From Bryobacterales bacterium F-183 (GTDB taxonomy: Bacteria > Acidobacteriota > Terriglobia > Bryobacterales > Bryobacteraceae), in the NCBI GenBank assembly GCA_016865505.2, contig AP025252.1, positions 4,486,137 through 4,550,136 on the forward strand: a stretch of 64,000 nt of DNA. Direction: 5' to 3'. Both the position numbers and the translations under genes were made by a program. The notes beneath the pieces were generated by a model that was not told where the DNA came from, did not search any database, and saw only the letters and a program-made list of their open reading frames with translations. Below are positions 26,763-35,560 of this stretch, piece by piece. Position 1 is the first letter of the stretch; every line of letters begins with the position of its first letter.

Positions 26763-27983
26763 CTAGTGGATGGTCCTGCTCTTGCGATTCATGTAATCCA
26801 TGAGCAGGTACTTTCCGATGTTGTAGGGCGTCGTGAAGTACGCCTTGCCGCGGCAGATTTCGGTGACCTTTTGCACGAAGCTCATGAGACCGTAGTCGTC
26901 CGCGAGCATGAAGGTGTTGATCATGATGCCCTGGCGCTTGCAACGGTTCACTTCTTCCAGGGTCTTTGAGATCACCAACGGGTCGAGTCCGAAGGCATTG
27001 CGGTAGACCTCACCGTTGTCGAGCGTAATCACGGAGGGCTTGCCGTCGGTGATCATGACGATCTGCTTCATGTCCTTGCGTTCCTGCTGCAGGATCTTTT
27101 GGGCGAGGATGAGGCCGTCGCGGGTGTTGGTGTAGTAGGGTCCGACTTGTACGCGGGCGAGTTCGCCGATGTGGAGTTCTTCGGCGGAGTCATGGAAGAG
27201 AACCACGCGGAGGCTATCGCCCGGGTACTGGGTGCGGATGAGATGCGCTAACGCCAGTGCTACCTTCTTAGCAGGCGTAAAGCGATCTTCGCCGTACAGG
27301 ATCATGCTGTGCGAACAGTCAAGCATCACGACCGTCGCGCAGGAGCTTTGGTACTCGCTTTGGTGTACGTGCAGGTCACCGTATTCGAGGTTCAGCGGTA
27401 AGGTGACGCCTTCGCGCTGCATGGCGCTGAAGAGTGTGGAACTGACGTCGAGGTTCAACGTATCGCCGAACTCGTAGGGCTTGGGCGCGGCTGAGGCTTC
27501 GACGCCGGTGGACAGATCTCGCGTGTCGTGCGCGCCAAAGCTGGAACGTCCGAGAGAGCCGAGAAGGTCCTTTAGGGTCTTGAAGCCCAGAAAATCGATG
27601 CTTTTGTCGGTGATGTCGATCTTGGCCGGGCGGTCGCCATTGCCGCCCGAGCCGGAGCCTTCGCCTTCCTGCGTGACGTAGCCCGACTGCATGAGTTTTT
27701 GCACGAGGCGTTCCAGGAACTGGTCGAGTTCGCTGGCGCTCATTTTGTCCAGCGCGTCCTGAATCTGCTGGTTGCGCTGTTCGTCGAACTCCATGGCGTT
27801 TTCGCGCAGGGCACGGAGGATGGCGTCCTTGAGATCGTCGAGGGTGTTCTGGTCGGAATACTGCATGTAGGGGTCGTTGAACCCGCTCTGCAGGAAGAAG
27901 TCGGACAGGGCTTTGAGAAGATCTTCGGCGTCAATGCCGAGATCTTCTCCGGTGTACTTTCCGTAGTTGACCCACTTCTTCAT
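26763..27983 (-). CDS. VWA-domain protein, partner of the upstream MoxR-like ATPase
   Basis: A 406-residue cytoplasmic protein. The N-terminal half (1-200) is helical and charged with an acidic/Gln-rich stretch. The von Willebrand A domain (about 205-390) begins at VMLDCSHSMILYGEDRFTPAKK: the MIDAS motif is DCSHS rather than the usual DxSGS, with His in place of Gly. TNTRDGLILAQKIL and MITDGKPSV complete the metal site. VWA proteins next to MoxR or chelatase-type AAA+ ATPases act as substrate adaptors in protein remodelling or metal insertion. The start is 14 bases after the ATPase stop, so both are made in one operon. Confidence 0.85.
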   Translation of the reverse strand: MKKWVNYGKYTGEDLGIDAEDLLKALSDFFLQSGFNDPYMQYSDQNTLDDLKDAILRALRENAMEFDEQRNQQIQDALDKMSASELDQFLERLVQKLMQSGYVTQEGEGSGSGGNGDRPAKIDITDKSIDFLGFKTLKDLLGSLGRSSFGAHDTRDLSTGVEASAAPKPYEFGDTLNLDVSSTLFSAMQREGVTLPLNLEYGDLHVHQSEYQSSCATVVMLDCSHSMILYGEDRFTPAKKVALALAHLIRTQYPGDSLRVVLFHDSAEELHIGELARVQVGPYYTNTRDGLILAQKILQQERKDMKQIVMITDGKPSVITLDNGEVYRNAFGLDPLVISKTLEEVNRCKRQGIMINTFMLADDYGLMSFVQKVTEICRGKAYFTTPYNIGKYLLMDYMNRKSRTIH

Positions 27984-27997
27984 GGCGATCCCTCGTA

Positions 27998-29497
27998 CTA
28001 ATTGAACTGGCGACGTCGCTTGGCGGAGGAAGTCTGCTGCGGCTCTTCGTCTTCGTCGTAACCGCCGCCGCGCTGCTTGCGTTCGTCGGCGACGAAACCG
28101 AGTTCTTCATTTCGGCTGACTCGGCGATGGGCGTACAGGCCTTCGAGAATGAACTCGCCGGCTGCGGCACGCATCGCATCGGGTTCGTTGCTGGTGAGGC
28201 CGAGCGCGCGCGTCTTTTCAAGCAGACCCTGGATGAGCCCTAACTGCTGCGCGACGTCGGCTGAGGTACTGCTGGCATCGACACGGAGCGCGCCGCCAAG
28301 GTCGAAGTACTGCACGATGGCGTTGAGGTTGACGCCGTCGTAGTAGCTGGTGAAAACGCGGCCGACTGCTGCGCGAACCAGTTCACGCGCGACGGTGTCG
28401 CCGCCTTTGAGTTCGCCTTCGTACTCGAGTTCGATCTTGCCGGTGATGGCTGGCAGGGCAGCGTACAGGTCGAGTACGCGCGGGACGGCGAGGTCCTCAC
28501 TGTTGCGAAGGGCGCGACGTTCGGCGTTGGAGACTACGTTTTCGAGAACCGAGATCGGGAGGCGCTGGCTGACGCCGCTGCGCTTATCCACCTTCTTGTC
28601 TTCTCGAGCGAGGAACGCGATGTTTTCTACGATTTCCCGAATGAATTTGGGTACTTTCACCTGCGGCGCGTTCAAGCCGCCGCGCTTTTCGGCCCATGCT
28701 TCCTGCGCCGTGATCTGGATACCTTGGTCGACGGTGAGCGGATAATGCGTACGAATCTCGCTGCCGATGCGATCCTTCAACGGCGTGACGATCTTGCCGC
28801 GAGCCGTGTAGTCTTCCGGGTTGGCAGTGAATACAAGCAGGACATCGAGCGGCAGGCGTACGGGATAGCCTTTGATCTGCACGTCGCCTTCCTGCATGAT
28901 GTTGAACAAGCCGACCTGGATCTTGCCAGCGAGGTCGGGGAGTTCGTTGACGGCGAAGATGCCGCGATTGGCGCGGGGCAGAAGACCGTAATGCACGGTG
29001 AGCTCGTCCGAGATGTTGTTGCCGGAGCGCGCGGCCTTGATGGGGTCGATGTCGCCGATCATGTCGGCGATGGTGACGTCGGGGGTGGCGAGCTTTTCGA
29101 CGTACCGCTGATCGCGATGGAGCCAGGCGATGGGCGTATCGTCCCCCATCTGCGCGATGCGATCTTTGGCGAACTTGGAGAGCGGTTCGAAGGGGTTGTC
29201 CCGGATCTCAGAGCCTTCGACGTACGGCGTCCACTCGTCCAAAAGGCCCGTCAGCATGCGGATGAGACGGGTTTTGGCCTGACCGCGGAGACCTAAGAGG
29301 ATGAAGTTGTGGCGCGACAGGAGCGCGTTGACGACTTGGGGTACGACCGTTTCTTCGTAGCCTTGCACACCGGGAAAGAGCGTTTCACCAGTGCGGAGAC
29401 GGGCGATCAGGTTCTCCCGAATCTCCTCTTTCACAGAACGGCTGCGAAACCGCCCACTTTCTGACTGCAGAGCACCAAGGGTAACGGGTAGATCCAC
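27998..29497 (-). CDS. MoxR / magnesium-chelatase-like AAA+ ATPase
   Basis: A 499-residue protein with a GTG start at 29497. Walker A is GLRGQAKTR (about residues 73-81), sensor/pore segments run through VTIADMIGDIDPIKA, and the Walker B position reads GIFAVNELPDL, with Asn-Glu where most AAA+ have Asp-Glu. VFTANPEDYTARGKIVTPLKDRI is the sensor 1/arginine-finger region as in ChlI/BchI. The C-terminal 150 residues form a helical lid. The ATPase likely works with the VWA protein downstream as an ATP-driven remodelling pair, as in MoxR-VWA systems; the client is unknown. A TACAAT box lies upstream at 29520-29525. Confidence 0.85.
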   Translation of the reverse strand: MDLPVTLGALQSESGRFRSRSVKEEIRENLIARLRTGETLFPGVQGYEETVVPQVVNALLSRHNFILLGLRGQAKTRLIRMLTGLLDEWTPYVEGSEIRDNPFEPLSKFAKDRIAQMGDDTPIAWLHRDQRYVEKLATPDVTIADMIGDIDPIKAARSGNNISDELTVHYGLLPRANRGIFAVNELPDLAGKIQVGLFNIMQEGDVQIKGYPVRLPLDVLLVFTANPEDYTARGKIVTPLKDRIGSEIRTHYPLTVDQGIQITAQEAWAEKRGGLNAPQVKVPKFIREIVENIAFLAREDKKVDKRSGVSQRLPISVLENVVSNAERRALRNSEDLAVPRVLDLYAALPAITGKIELEYEGELKGGDTVARELVRAAVGRVFTSYYDGVNLNAIVQYFDLGGALRVDASSTSADVAQQLGLIQGLLEKTRALGLTSNEPDAMRAAAGEFILEGLYAHRRVSRNEELGFVADERKQRGGGYDEDEEPQQTSSAKRRRQFN

Positions 29498-29519
29498 TTA
29501 CCTGCCTCCAACTGCCCCG

Positions 29520-29525
29520 ATTGTA
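29520..29525 (-). promoter_or_regulatory. -10 box (TACAAT) for the MoxR-VWA operon
   Basis: On the minus strand the hexamer is TACAAT followed by CG, 22 bases before the GTG start, with GGAGG between them. The -35 position 18 bases upstream reads TTCTGG, a weak match. Confidence 0.4.
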
Positions 29526-29565
29526 ACAGCCATGGCCGGAGGGCCAGAATAAAAAGGTGAGTTGT

Positions 29566-30333
29566 TTGAAGCTTTCGGCCTCGTTTCATCCCAAGGTTTG
29601 GGGTTCACCAAAATTGTCGCCATGGTTTTTAGATGCTGCAGAGAAGATCGGCGAGGTATGGTTTGAGCCTCCTTCTGATGTACCGCTGCTGATCAAGTTC
29701 CTGTTTACGACGGAGAACCTTTCGGTGCAGGTGCATCCCGAAGACGAGTACGCGAGGGAGCATCACAACGGGTCGAATGGCAAAACCGAGATGTGGTACA
29801 TCCTGCGTACGGATCCTGGGGCGAAGATCGCGCTGGGGCTGCGGCAGGGGTTGACGGCGGATCAGTTGCGTGCTGCGTCGTTGTCGGGCGAGATCATGGA
29901 CCTGTTGAACTGGGTGGAGGTGCAGCCCGGCGACATGTATTTTGCGCCTGCGGGTACGGTGCATGCGATTGGGGCAGGTATTGCGCTGTGCGAGATCCAG
30001 CAGATTTCGGATGTGACGTATCGTTTGTACGACTACGGGCGGGATCGTGAACTGCATCTGGATCGTGGCGTGGCAGTGTCGAACCTGGTCGCGCATGAAC
30101 ATGCGGATTTGTCGAAGTGTCCGTACTTTCGCACGAGCGTGGTGGAGGTTTCGGGTACGACAACCTTGCATTCGCCGCAGGCGCCGGCCATCCTGATTTG
30201 CGTTGCTGGCGAAGGGTTGTTGGACGGCCAGCCGTACGGTCCCGGTGAGGCGTGGCGCTTGGATGAGACAAGCGCGTTGGTCGAGGCGAGTGCTGATTCG
30301 CGCTTTCTGCTCACGTATGTCCCCACGCGCTAA
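29566..30333 (+). CDS. manA: Class I mannose-6-phosphate isomerase
   Basis: A 255-residue cytoplasmic zinc enzyme interconverting fructose-6-phosphate and mannose-6-phosphate, the entry to GDP-mannose and surface sugars. LSVQVHPEDEYA holds the HxxE metal pair, GKTEMWYI another Glu, and PAGTVHAIGAG the last His; WGSPKL and IKFLF are typical of the short bacterial form. TTG 29566 sits eight bases after AAGG; GTG at 29557 is the alternative. The C-terminal cupin lobe is short but complete (AILICVAGEGLLDG). It is followed 17 bases later by the HspR-type regulator and then by the ABC/glycosyltransferase genes, which fits a polysaccharide role. Confidence 0.88.
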   Translation: MKLSASFHPKVWGSPKLSPWFLDAAEKIGEVWFEPPSDVPLLIKFLFTTENLSVQVHPEDEYAREHHNGSNGKTEMWYILRTDPGAKIALGLRQGLTADQLRAASLSGEIMDLLNWVEVQPGDMYFAPAGTVHAIGAGIALCEIQQISDVTYRLYDYGRDRELHLDRGVAVSNLVAHEHADLSKCPYFRTSVVEVSGTTTLHSPQAPAILICVAGEGLLDGQPYGPGEAWRLDETSALVEASADSRFLLTYVPTR

Positions 30334-30350
30334 AGTGGAGTTATAGGCAA

Positions 30351-30731
30351 ATGGCTACGAGGAAAAAGGGCAAAGCCGCGTACATGATTTCGTCGGTTGC
30401 CGAGCAATACGGCGTCCATCCTCAAACACTGCGTCTGTACGAGCGCGAAGGCTTGCTGAAGCCGTCGCGTAGTGAAGGCAATACGCGTCTTTATACGGAT
30501 GATGATTTGGAGCGATTGGAAGTCATCCTGAAACTGACGCGCGATCTGGGAGTCAATCTCGCAGGTGTGGAAATCATCCTGAACATGCGCGAAAAGATGG
30601 ACGCGATGCAGCAGCAGATCGAGCAGTTTGTGTCCACCCTGAGCGACCTGGCGCGCCATGTGCCCATTGAAGAAAAACGCCCGCAAAACTCGCTGATTCC
30701 GATCATCGACGTACGGCGCCGCAAGCCCTGA
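30351..30731 (+). CDS. HspR-type MerR-family regulator
   Basis: A 126-residue DNA-binding protein. YMISSVAEQYGVHPQTLRLYEREGLLKPSRSEGNTRLY is the winged helix-turn-helix of MerR proteins with the HspR pattern (HPQTLRxYE), and LGVNLAGVEIILNMREKM is the HspR-type linker to a coiled coil (to about residue 105). HspR represses dnaK-type heat-shock operons by binding HAIR boxes, but no chaperone gene is in this window. It lies inside a sugar-polymer gene run (manA before, ABC ATPase two bases after), so it may regulate envelope genes here. No cysteine or ligand-binding domain follows the coiled coil. Confidence 0.8.
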   Translation: MATRKKGKAAYMISSVAEQYGVHPQTLRLYEREGLLKPSRSEGNTRLYTDDDLERLEVILKLTRDLGVNLAGVEIILNMREKMDAMQQQIEQFVSTLSDLARHVPIEEKRPQNSLIPIIDVRRRKP

Positions 30732-30733
30732 CA

Positions 30734-32023
30734 ATGCCAGCCATTTCGTTCCAAGGCGTTTCCAAAGCCTACTCTGTGTATGAGAACGCAGGGGACCGGC
30801 TGAAGGAACTCTTAACCTTCAACAAGCTCCGTTTTCATAAGGATTTTTGGGCGTTGCGCGATGTTTCGTTCGAGGTCGAGCGAGGCGAAACCTTCTGCAT
30901 CGTCGGCGAGAACGGATCGGGCAAGAGTACGCTGTTGCAGATTGTGGCGGGCATCCTGCAGCCTTCTGCGGGCACTGTGAAAGTGCAGGGTCGTGTGTCG
31001 GCGTTGCTCGAGTTGGGCAGCGGCTTTAATCCGGAGTTTTCAGGTCGCGACAACGTGTACATGAATGGCGCGATTCTGGGTCTTTCGGCGAAAGAGATGG
31101 ACGCGAAGTATCAGGACATCCTGGATTTTGCGGAGATTGGCGACTTTATTCATCAGCCGGTGAAGACCTATTCGAGCGGCATGGGCGTACGTCTGGCGTT
31201 CTCGGTGGCCATTCACGTGGACCCGGACATTCTGCTGGTGGACGAGGCGTTGGCGGTCGGCGACATCTACTTCCGCCAGCGCTGCATGCGCAAAGTGCAT
31301 GAGCTCAGGGCGCGCGGCGTCACGATCCTGTTTGTGTCGCACGCGACGGGCGATGTGAAAGCGCTGGGAGATCGCGCGATGTGGCTGGACCATGGCGAGG
31401 TCCGCGACTTGGGCGATACCGAACGCGTGGTGAGCGGCTATCTGGCCGCCATGACGTCCAAGGATTCGGCGTACATCGAGCATAAGAAGACCGAGATCGA
31501 CCACGGCCGCGGCACGATTGTCGCGCCGGAGATTGAAGAGCACATCCCGAATGTGGATGGGCGGCACGGCGACGGTCGCGCAGAGGTGCTGGGGATCAGC
31601 ATCAATGATCCGGCAGGCAACCCGGTGCGCATGCTGGACCCGGGTACGAAGATTGTGATACGCATCAGCGCTCGCGCCAAAGAAGAGCTGCATCATCCGA
31701 ATGTCGGGTTCATGATGCGCAATCATCTGGGCGTGGATTTTTGCGGGACGAATACGACGCGCGAAGGGTACGAACTGCAGCCCATGTTGCCGGGCGATGT
31801 GGTGACGGTGGACTTCCATCTGGAGCTGCCGGAGTTGTCGTCGTCGACGTTTTCGTTCTCGCCTGCGATTGCGGATGGGTCGCTGGATCACTACGCGATG
31901 TGCGACTGGGTGGAGAACGCGATTGTACTGCCAATGTCGCGCGGTGAGAATCCTGTTTACGGGCAGATGCACTTGAAGTGCCGGGTGGAGGTCAACTCGC
32001 GACTGGGAGCCGTGCACGCTTGA
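30734..32023 (+). CDS. Wzt-type polysaccharide ABC transporter ATPase
   Basis: A 429-residue protein. The nucleotide-binding domain (about 1-250) has Walker A GENGSGKST, an EFSGRDNVYMNGAILGLS segment typical of Wzt/TagH, signature YSSGMGVRLAFS and Walker B ILLVDEALAVGD. Residues about 275-425 form the Wzt C-terminal beta-sandwich that recognises the non-reducing end cap of O-antigen-like polymers. It powers export of a completed glycan across the inner membrane. The membrane partner (Wzm) is not adjacent. The gene starts two bases after the hspR-like stop and its stop overlaps the methyltransferase start (TTGA). Confidence 0.9.
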   Translation: MPAISFQGVSKAYSVYENAGDRLKELLTFNKLRFHKDFWALRDVSFEVERGETFCIVGENGSGKSTLLQIVAGILQPSAGTVKVQGRVSALLELGSGFNPEFSGRDNVYMNGAILGLSAKEMDAKYQDILDFAEIGDFIHQPVKTYSSGMGVRLAFSVAIHVDPDILLVDEALAVGDIYFRQRCMRKVHELRARGVTILFVSHATGDVKALGDRAMWLDHGEVRDLGDTERVVSGYLAAMTSKDSAYIEHKKTEIDHGRGTIVAPEIEEHIPNVDGRHGDGRAEVLGISINDPAGNPVRMLDPGTKIVIRISARAKEELHHPNVGFMMRNHLGVDFCGTNTTREGYELQPMLPGDVVTVDFHLELPELSSSTFSFSPAIADGSLDHYAMCDWVENAIVLPMSRGENPVYGQMHLKCRVEVNSRLGAVHA

Positions 32024-33231
32024 GCGGCGCGGAGTTCACCGGCGAGCGAGTGGTTCCCGGTCAAGTCGACGTTGACCTCTGGAATGAGCATTTTTCAAGG
32101 TATGCTTACGCGTCGAGGTTTGCGCCCGGCAAGCGCGTCCTGGATCTTGGCTGCGGGACCGGGTACGGTACGGCTGAGCTCGCGAAAGTAGCGGCGGCGG
32201 CCACGGGTGTGGATGTCGCCGAAGATGCGGTCGCGTATGCATCGGAGCATTATGCAGGGGTGCGTTATGTCTGCGCTTCTGCAACGGCAACGGGGTTGAA
32301 CGACGCGTCCTACGATCTGATCACGGCGTTTGAAGTGATCGAGCATCTCAAGGATTGGAAGGGATTGCTGGCCGAGGCCAAACGCTTGTTGGCGCCGGGC
32401 GGCGTGTTCCTGGTGTCCACTCCGAATCGCGAATACTATGCCGAGTCGCGAGGTACGAGCGGGCCGAATCCGTTTCATGAACATGAGTTTGAGTTCGCGG
32501 AATTTCGCGATGCGGTGAGTGAGTTCTTCTCTCCGGTGGAGATCCTGCTGCAGAATCGCACGGAGGCGTTTGCGTTTGCGCCTGCGGGGTTTGCTGGCGA
32601 TGCTTCGGCTTCTGTGTTGGGTTCCGGCGAGGTGTCGGGTACGGCGTTTTTTCTGGCGGTTTGCGGGGTTGCTCCGGCCGCTTTCGTACACGTGCCGGCT
32701 GCCGCGAATCTGGTGCGCGAGCGCGAACGGCACATCGCAAAGTTGAGCGATGAGGTTCGCACGAAGGATCAGTGGCTTGCCGATACGCGTGCGGAACGCG
32801 ATCAGGCGCTACGTCTGCATCAGGCTTTGGAGCTCGAGATCGAGGAGCGCAATGCCTGGGCCAAACAACTCGAAGCCGAGCTTGAAGAGGCTCGCGGGCA
32901 CTTGTCGCGTACCCAGGGCGAGTTCGAGACGGCTCGTACCGAGGCTGCTGAGATGGCTGTCGCATATGAGGCGAAGGTACGCGAGTTGGAGGCGGATGTC
33001 GCAGAACGGTCCGCTTGGGCGCAGGATACGGAAGCGCGGCTGACCGGCGAGTTGCAGGAAAAATCGCGCGAGCTTGCCGAAGCGGTGCGCTTGCTGGACC
33101 AGGCCGAGAATACGGTGGTGGAGCGTACCGAATGGGCGCAATCGCTGCGGCGTGAGTTGGACCTGATTCGCGAGTCCCGCTGGATCAAACTAGGCCGTAC
33201 GTTTGGATTGGGGCCGCGCATCGGTGGGTAA
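32020..33231 (+). CDS. SAM-dependent methyltransferase with C-terminal coiled coil
   Basis: A 403-residue protein. The TTG start at 32020 overlaps the ABC stop by four bases and precedes GAEFTGERVVPG, a common N-terminus of this class. Methyltransferase fold at about 35-190: VLDLGCGTGYG is motif I, DLITAFEVIEHLKD follows, and then LLAPGGVFLVSTPNRE. Residues about 235-385 are a long heptad-rich coiled coil (RERERHIAKLSDEVRTKDQW, then ELEIEERNAWAKQLEAELEEA). Methyltransferases with a coiled-coil ruler and a Wzt protein with cap-recognition domain resemble the WbdD-type chain terminators of O-antigens, which set glycan length. That role here is inference. Confidence 0.87.
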   Translation: MSGAEFTGERVVPGQVDVDLWNEHFSRYAYASRFAPGKRVLDLGCGTGYGTAELAKVAAAATGVDVAEDAVAYASEHYAGVRYVCASATATGLNDASYDLITAFEVIEHLKDWKGLLAEAKRLLAPGGVFLVSTPNREYYAESRGTSGPNPFHEHEFEFAEFRDAVSEFFSPVEILLQNRTEAFAFAPAGFAGDASASVLGSGEVSGTAFFLAVCGVAPAAFVHVPAAANLVRERERHIAKLSDEVRTKDQWLADTRAERDQALRLHQALELEIEERNAWAKQLEAELEEARGHLSRTQGEFETARTEAAEMAVAYEAKVRELEADVAERSAWAQDTEARLTGELQEKSRELAEAVRLLDQAENTVVERTEWAQSLRRELDLIRESRWIKLGRTFGLGPRIGG

Positions 33232-35560
33232 ACTGTTCCGCCTGCTGAAGGCGATTCTGTTTGCCGCGGTCACCCTGTTTGTGGCGGCGTTTGTGGCGGT
33301 GATCGTCGCGCTTTGGGACTTGCTGACCGCTGCGTTCTGGTCAAAGAAGCCGCCCGCCGACACGATGCCCAATCGCACGGCGGCATCGTTCGTAATCCCC
33401 AACTGGAACGGCAAAGACCTGTTGCAAATGTACCTGCCGTCGGTGGTGGAAGCGGCATCAAAGCATCCTGGCAGTGAAGTGATCGTTGTCGACAACGGGT
33501 CGACGGACGGTAGCGCGGCGTTTGTTGAAGAGCATTTTGCGGGCAAGGTTCGTTTGTTGGCGCTGCCGCAGAATCTAGGCTTTGGCGGGGGGTCGAACGC
33601 GGGCTTTGCAGCCGCGCGAAACGACATCGTGGTGCTGCTGAATAGCGACATGCGGGTTGAGCCCGATATGCTGCAGCCGCTGCTCGATGGCTTCACCGAT
33701 GAGAAGGTGTTTGCGGTCTCGTGCCAGATTTTCTTCAGTGATCCGAACAAGAAGCGCGAAGAAACCGGCCTCACCAATGGATGGTGGAGCAACGGGCATC
33801 TGCGCGTGAAGCATGTGATCGACACGGGGATCGAGCAGGTATACCCGTGTTACTACGGCGGCGGCGGATCGTGCGCGTTTGATAAGCGCAAGTTCTTTGA
33901 ACTGGGCGGGTTCGACCATCTGCTGCGGCCGTTCTATCTCGAAGACACGGATCTGGGCCATATGGCTTGGAAGCGCGGATGGAAGGTGCTGTATCAGCCC
34001 AAGAGCATCGTCTTTCACGAGCATCGCGGGACGATTGGCAAGAACTTTTCTGACGCCTATATTCAGGGCGTTCTGAAGAAGAACTTTCTGCTGTACACCT
34101 GGAAGAACATCCACGAATGGCGGAAGCTGGGCGAGCACTTTCTGTATCTGGTTACGGACGTCGGGCTGAGCGCGGCGTTTGGGCATTCGGCGGAGCGCGT
34201 GAACATGCGAGGTCTGCTGCGTGCGGTGGCGCAGTTGCCCGAATGCTTGAGCGCTCGTGCGCGGGCTAAGAGCCTTGCAGTGGTCAACGACACGGAGGTC
34301 TTTCGGCGGCAGACTGGCGCGTACTTTCGCGATCGGTTCGGCGATCTGCCGTCGAATCCCGAACGCTTGTCCGTGCTGTTTGTGGCGCCGTATCCGGTGT
34401 ATCCGCCGATTCATGGTGGCGCGGTGTTCATGTATCAAACGATTCGTGAACTGTCGCGGCTATGCGACCTGCACCTGATCATCATGCTCGACTGGGAGTG
34501 GGAGTTGGACGCGCACCAATCGCTGCGGGAGCTTGCGAAATCGGTGGAGTTCATCATCCGTCCTCCGGCCAAGCAGAAGCGCTTGGGCAGTACGATTCCG
34601 CATGCGGTGTACGAGTTTGAGAATCCCGATTTGGAGTATCTGATTCAGCGGCAGACGTACGTGCACAATGTCGATGTCCTGCAGTTGGAATACACGGTTT
34701 TGGGCCAGTATGCGGGTGATTTCGCGCGTCTGCGGTGCATCCTGTTTGAGCACGATGTGTACTTTCAGTCGATCGCGCGCGGGTTGCCGTTTGTGAAGAA
34801 TCCGTTCAAGCGGATTCAGCATACGTGGGAGTATTTACGGGCGCTGCGTTATGAGCTGACCTTGTTGCCAAAGATGCATCGGGTGCAGGTTTGCAGCGTG
34901 GATAACCGGACGTACGTCGAGTCGTTCCTGCCGGAGATGCGAGGTCGCATCGACGATCAGTATCGGGCTGGCGTTGATACGTCGCGATACGACTTCAAAC
35001 CCGATGGGCGCGACCCGGACACGGTGCTGTTTCTGGGCAGTTTTCGGCATACGCCAAATGTCGAGGCGCTGGACTGGTTCATTCAACACGTATGGAATCG
35101 CATCCTGGCGAAGCGGCCGGGTGCGCAGCTTGTGCTGATTGGGTCCGATCCGCCGCCGAAGCATTCGCTGTCGCCGGAGTGGAAGAACGTCGAGCTCATT
35201 GGCTTTGTCGATGACGTGCGCACGCCGCTGGCGCAGTACTCCGTGTTTATTTGTCCGATTCTGTCGGGGTCTGGTGTACGCGTGAAGCTGCTGGAAGGCT
35301 TTGCGGCAGGCATCCCGACAGTCTCAACGACCGTCGGGGCCGAAGGGTTGGCCGCGAAGGACGGAGAACTCTGCGGACTTGCGGACGATCCGCAGGGCTT
35401 TGCGGACTGGGTGGTGCGCCTGCTAGAAAACCCGCAGGAGGCTGCGGAGATGGCGCAGCGGGCGCGTGCGTACGTCGAAGAGCATCGCGACATGCGACGC
35501 ATGACTGAGCGGCTGGTAGAGTGCTATAAGCATGAAGTCCAGCAAGCTCGCCGTCGCTAG
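33224..35560 (+). CDS. Two-domain glycosyltransferase (GT2 + GT4)
   Basis: A 778-residue protein. A membrane helix (LLKAILFAAVTLFVAAFVAVIVALWDLL) at about residues 4-38 is followed by a family 2 transferase (about 50-330): SFVIPNWNGKDLL, VVDNGSTDGS, LLNSDMRVEPDM (DxD-like) and GGFDHLLRPFYLEDTDL. A family 4 (GT-B) enzyme follows at about 380-770: VLFVAPYPVYPPIHGGA, VLFLGSFRHTPNVEALDWF and SGSGVRVKLLEGFAAGIPTVST. It would add two different sugars to a membrane-bound acceptor. GTG start at 33224 overlaps the methyltransferase by eight bases; TTG 33203 is the alternative. It is the last sugar-polymer gene of the run. Confidence 0.87.
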   Translation: MGKLFRLLKAILFAAVTLFVAAFVAVIVALWDLLTAAFWSKKPPADTMPNRTAASFVIPNWNGKDLLQMYLPSVVEAASKHPGSEVIVVDNGSTDGSAAFVEEHFAGKVRLLALPQNLGFGGGSNAGFAAARNDIVVLLNSDMRVEPDMLQPLLDGFTDEKVFAVSCQIFFSDPNKKREETGLTNGWWSNGHLRVKHVIDTGIEQVYPCYYGGGGSCAFDKRKFFELGGFDHLLRPFYLEDTDLGHMAWKRGWKVLYQPKSIVFHEHRGTIGKNFSDAYIQGVLKKNFLLYTWKNIHEWRKLGEHFLYLVTDVGLSAAFGHSAERVNMRGLLRAVAQLPECLSARARAKSLAVVNDTEVFRRQTGAYFRDRFGDLPSNPERLSVLFVAPYPVYPPIHGGAVFMYQTIRELSRLCDLHLIIMLDWEWELDAHQSLRELAKSVEFIIRPPAKQKRLGSTIPHAVYEFENPDLEYLIQRQTYVHNVDVLQLEYTVLGQYAGDFARLRCILFEHDVYFQSIARGLPFVKNPFKRIQHTWEYLRALRYELTLLPKMHRVQVCSVDNRTYVESFLPEMRGRIDDQYRAGVDTSRYDFKPDGRDPDTVLFLGSFRHTPNVEALDWFIQHVWNRILAKRPGAQLVLIGSDPPPKHSLSPEWKNVELIGFVDDVRTPLAQYSVFICPILSGSGVRVKLLEGFAAGIPTVSTTVGAEGLAAKDGELCGLADDPQGFADWVVRLLENPQEAAEMAQRARAYVEEHRDMRRMTERLVECYKHEVQQARRR

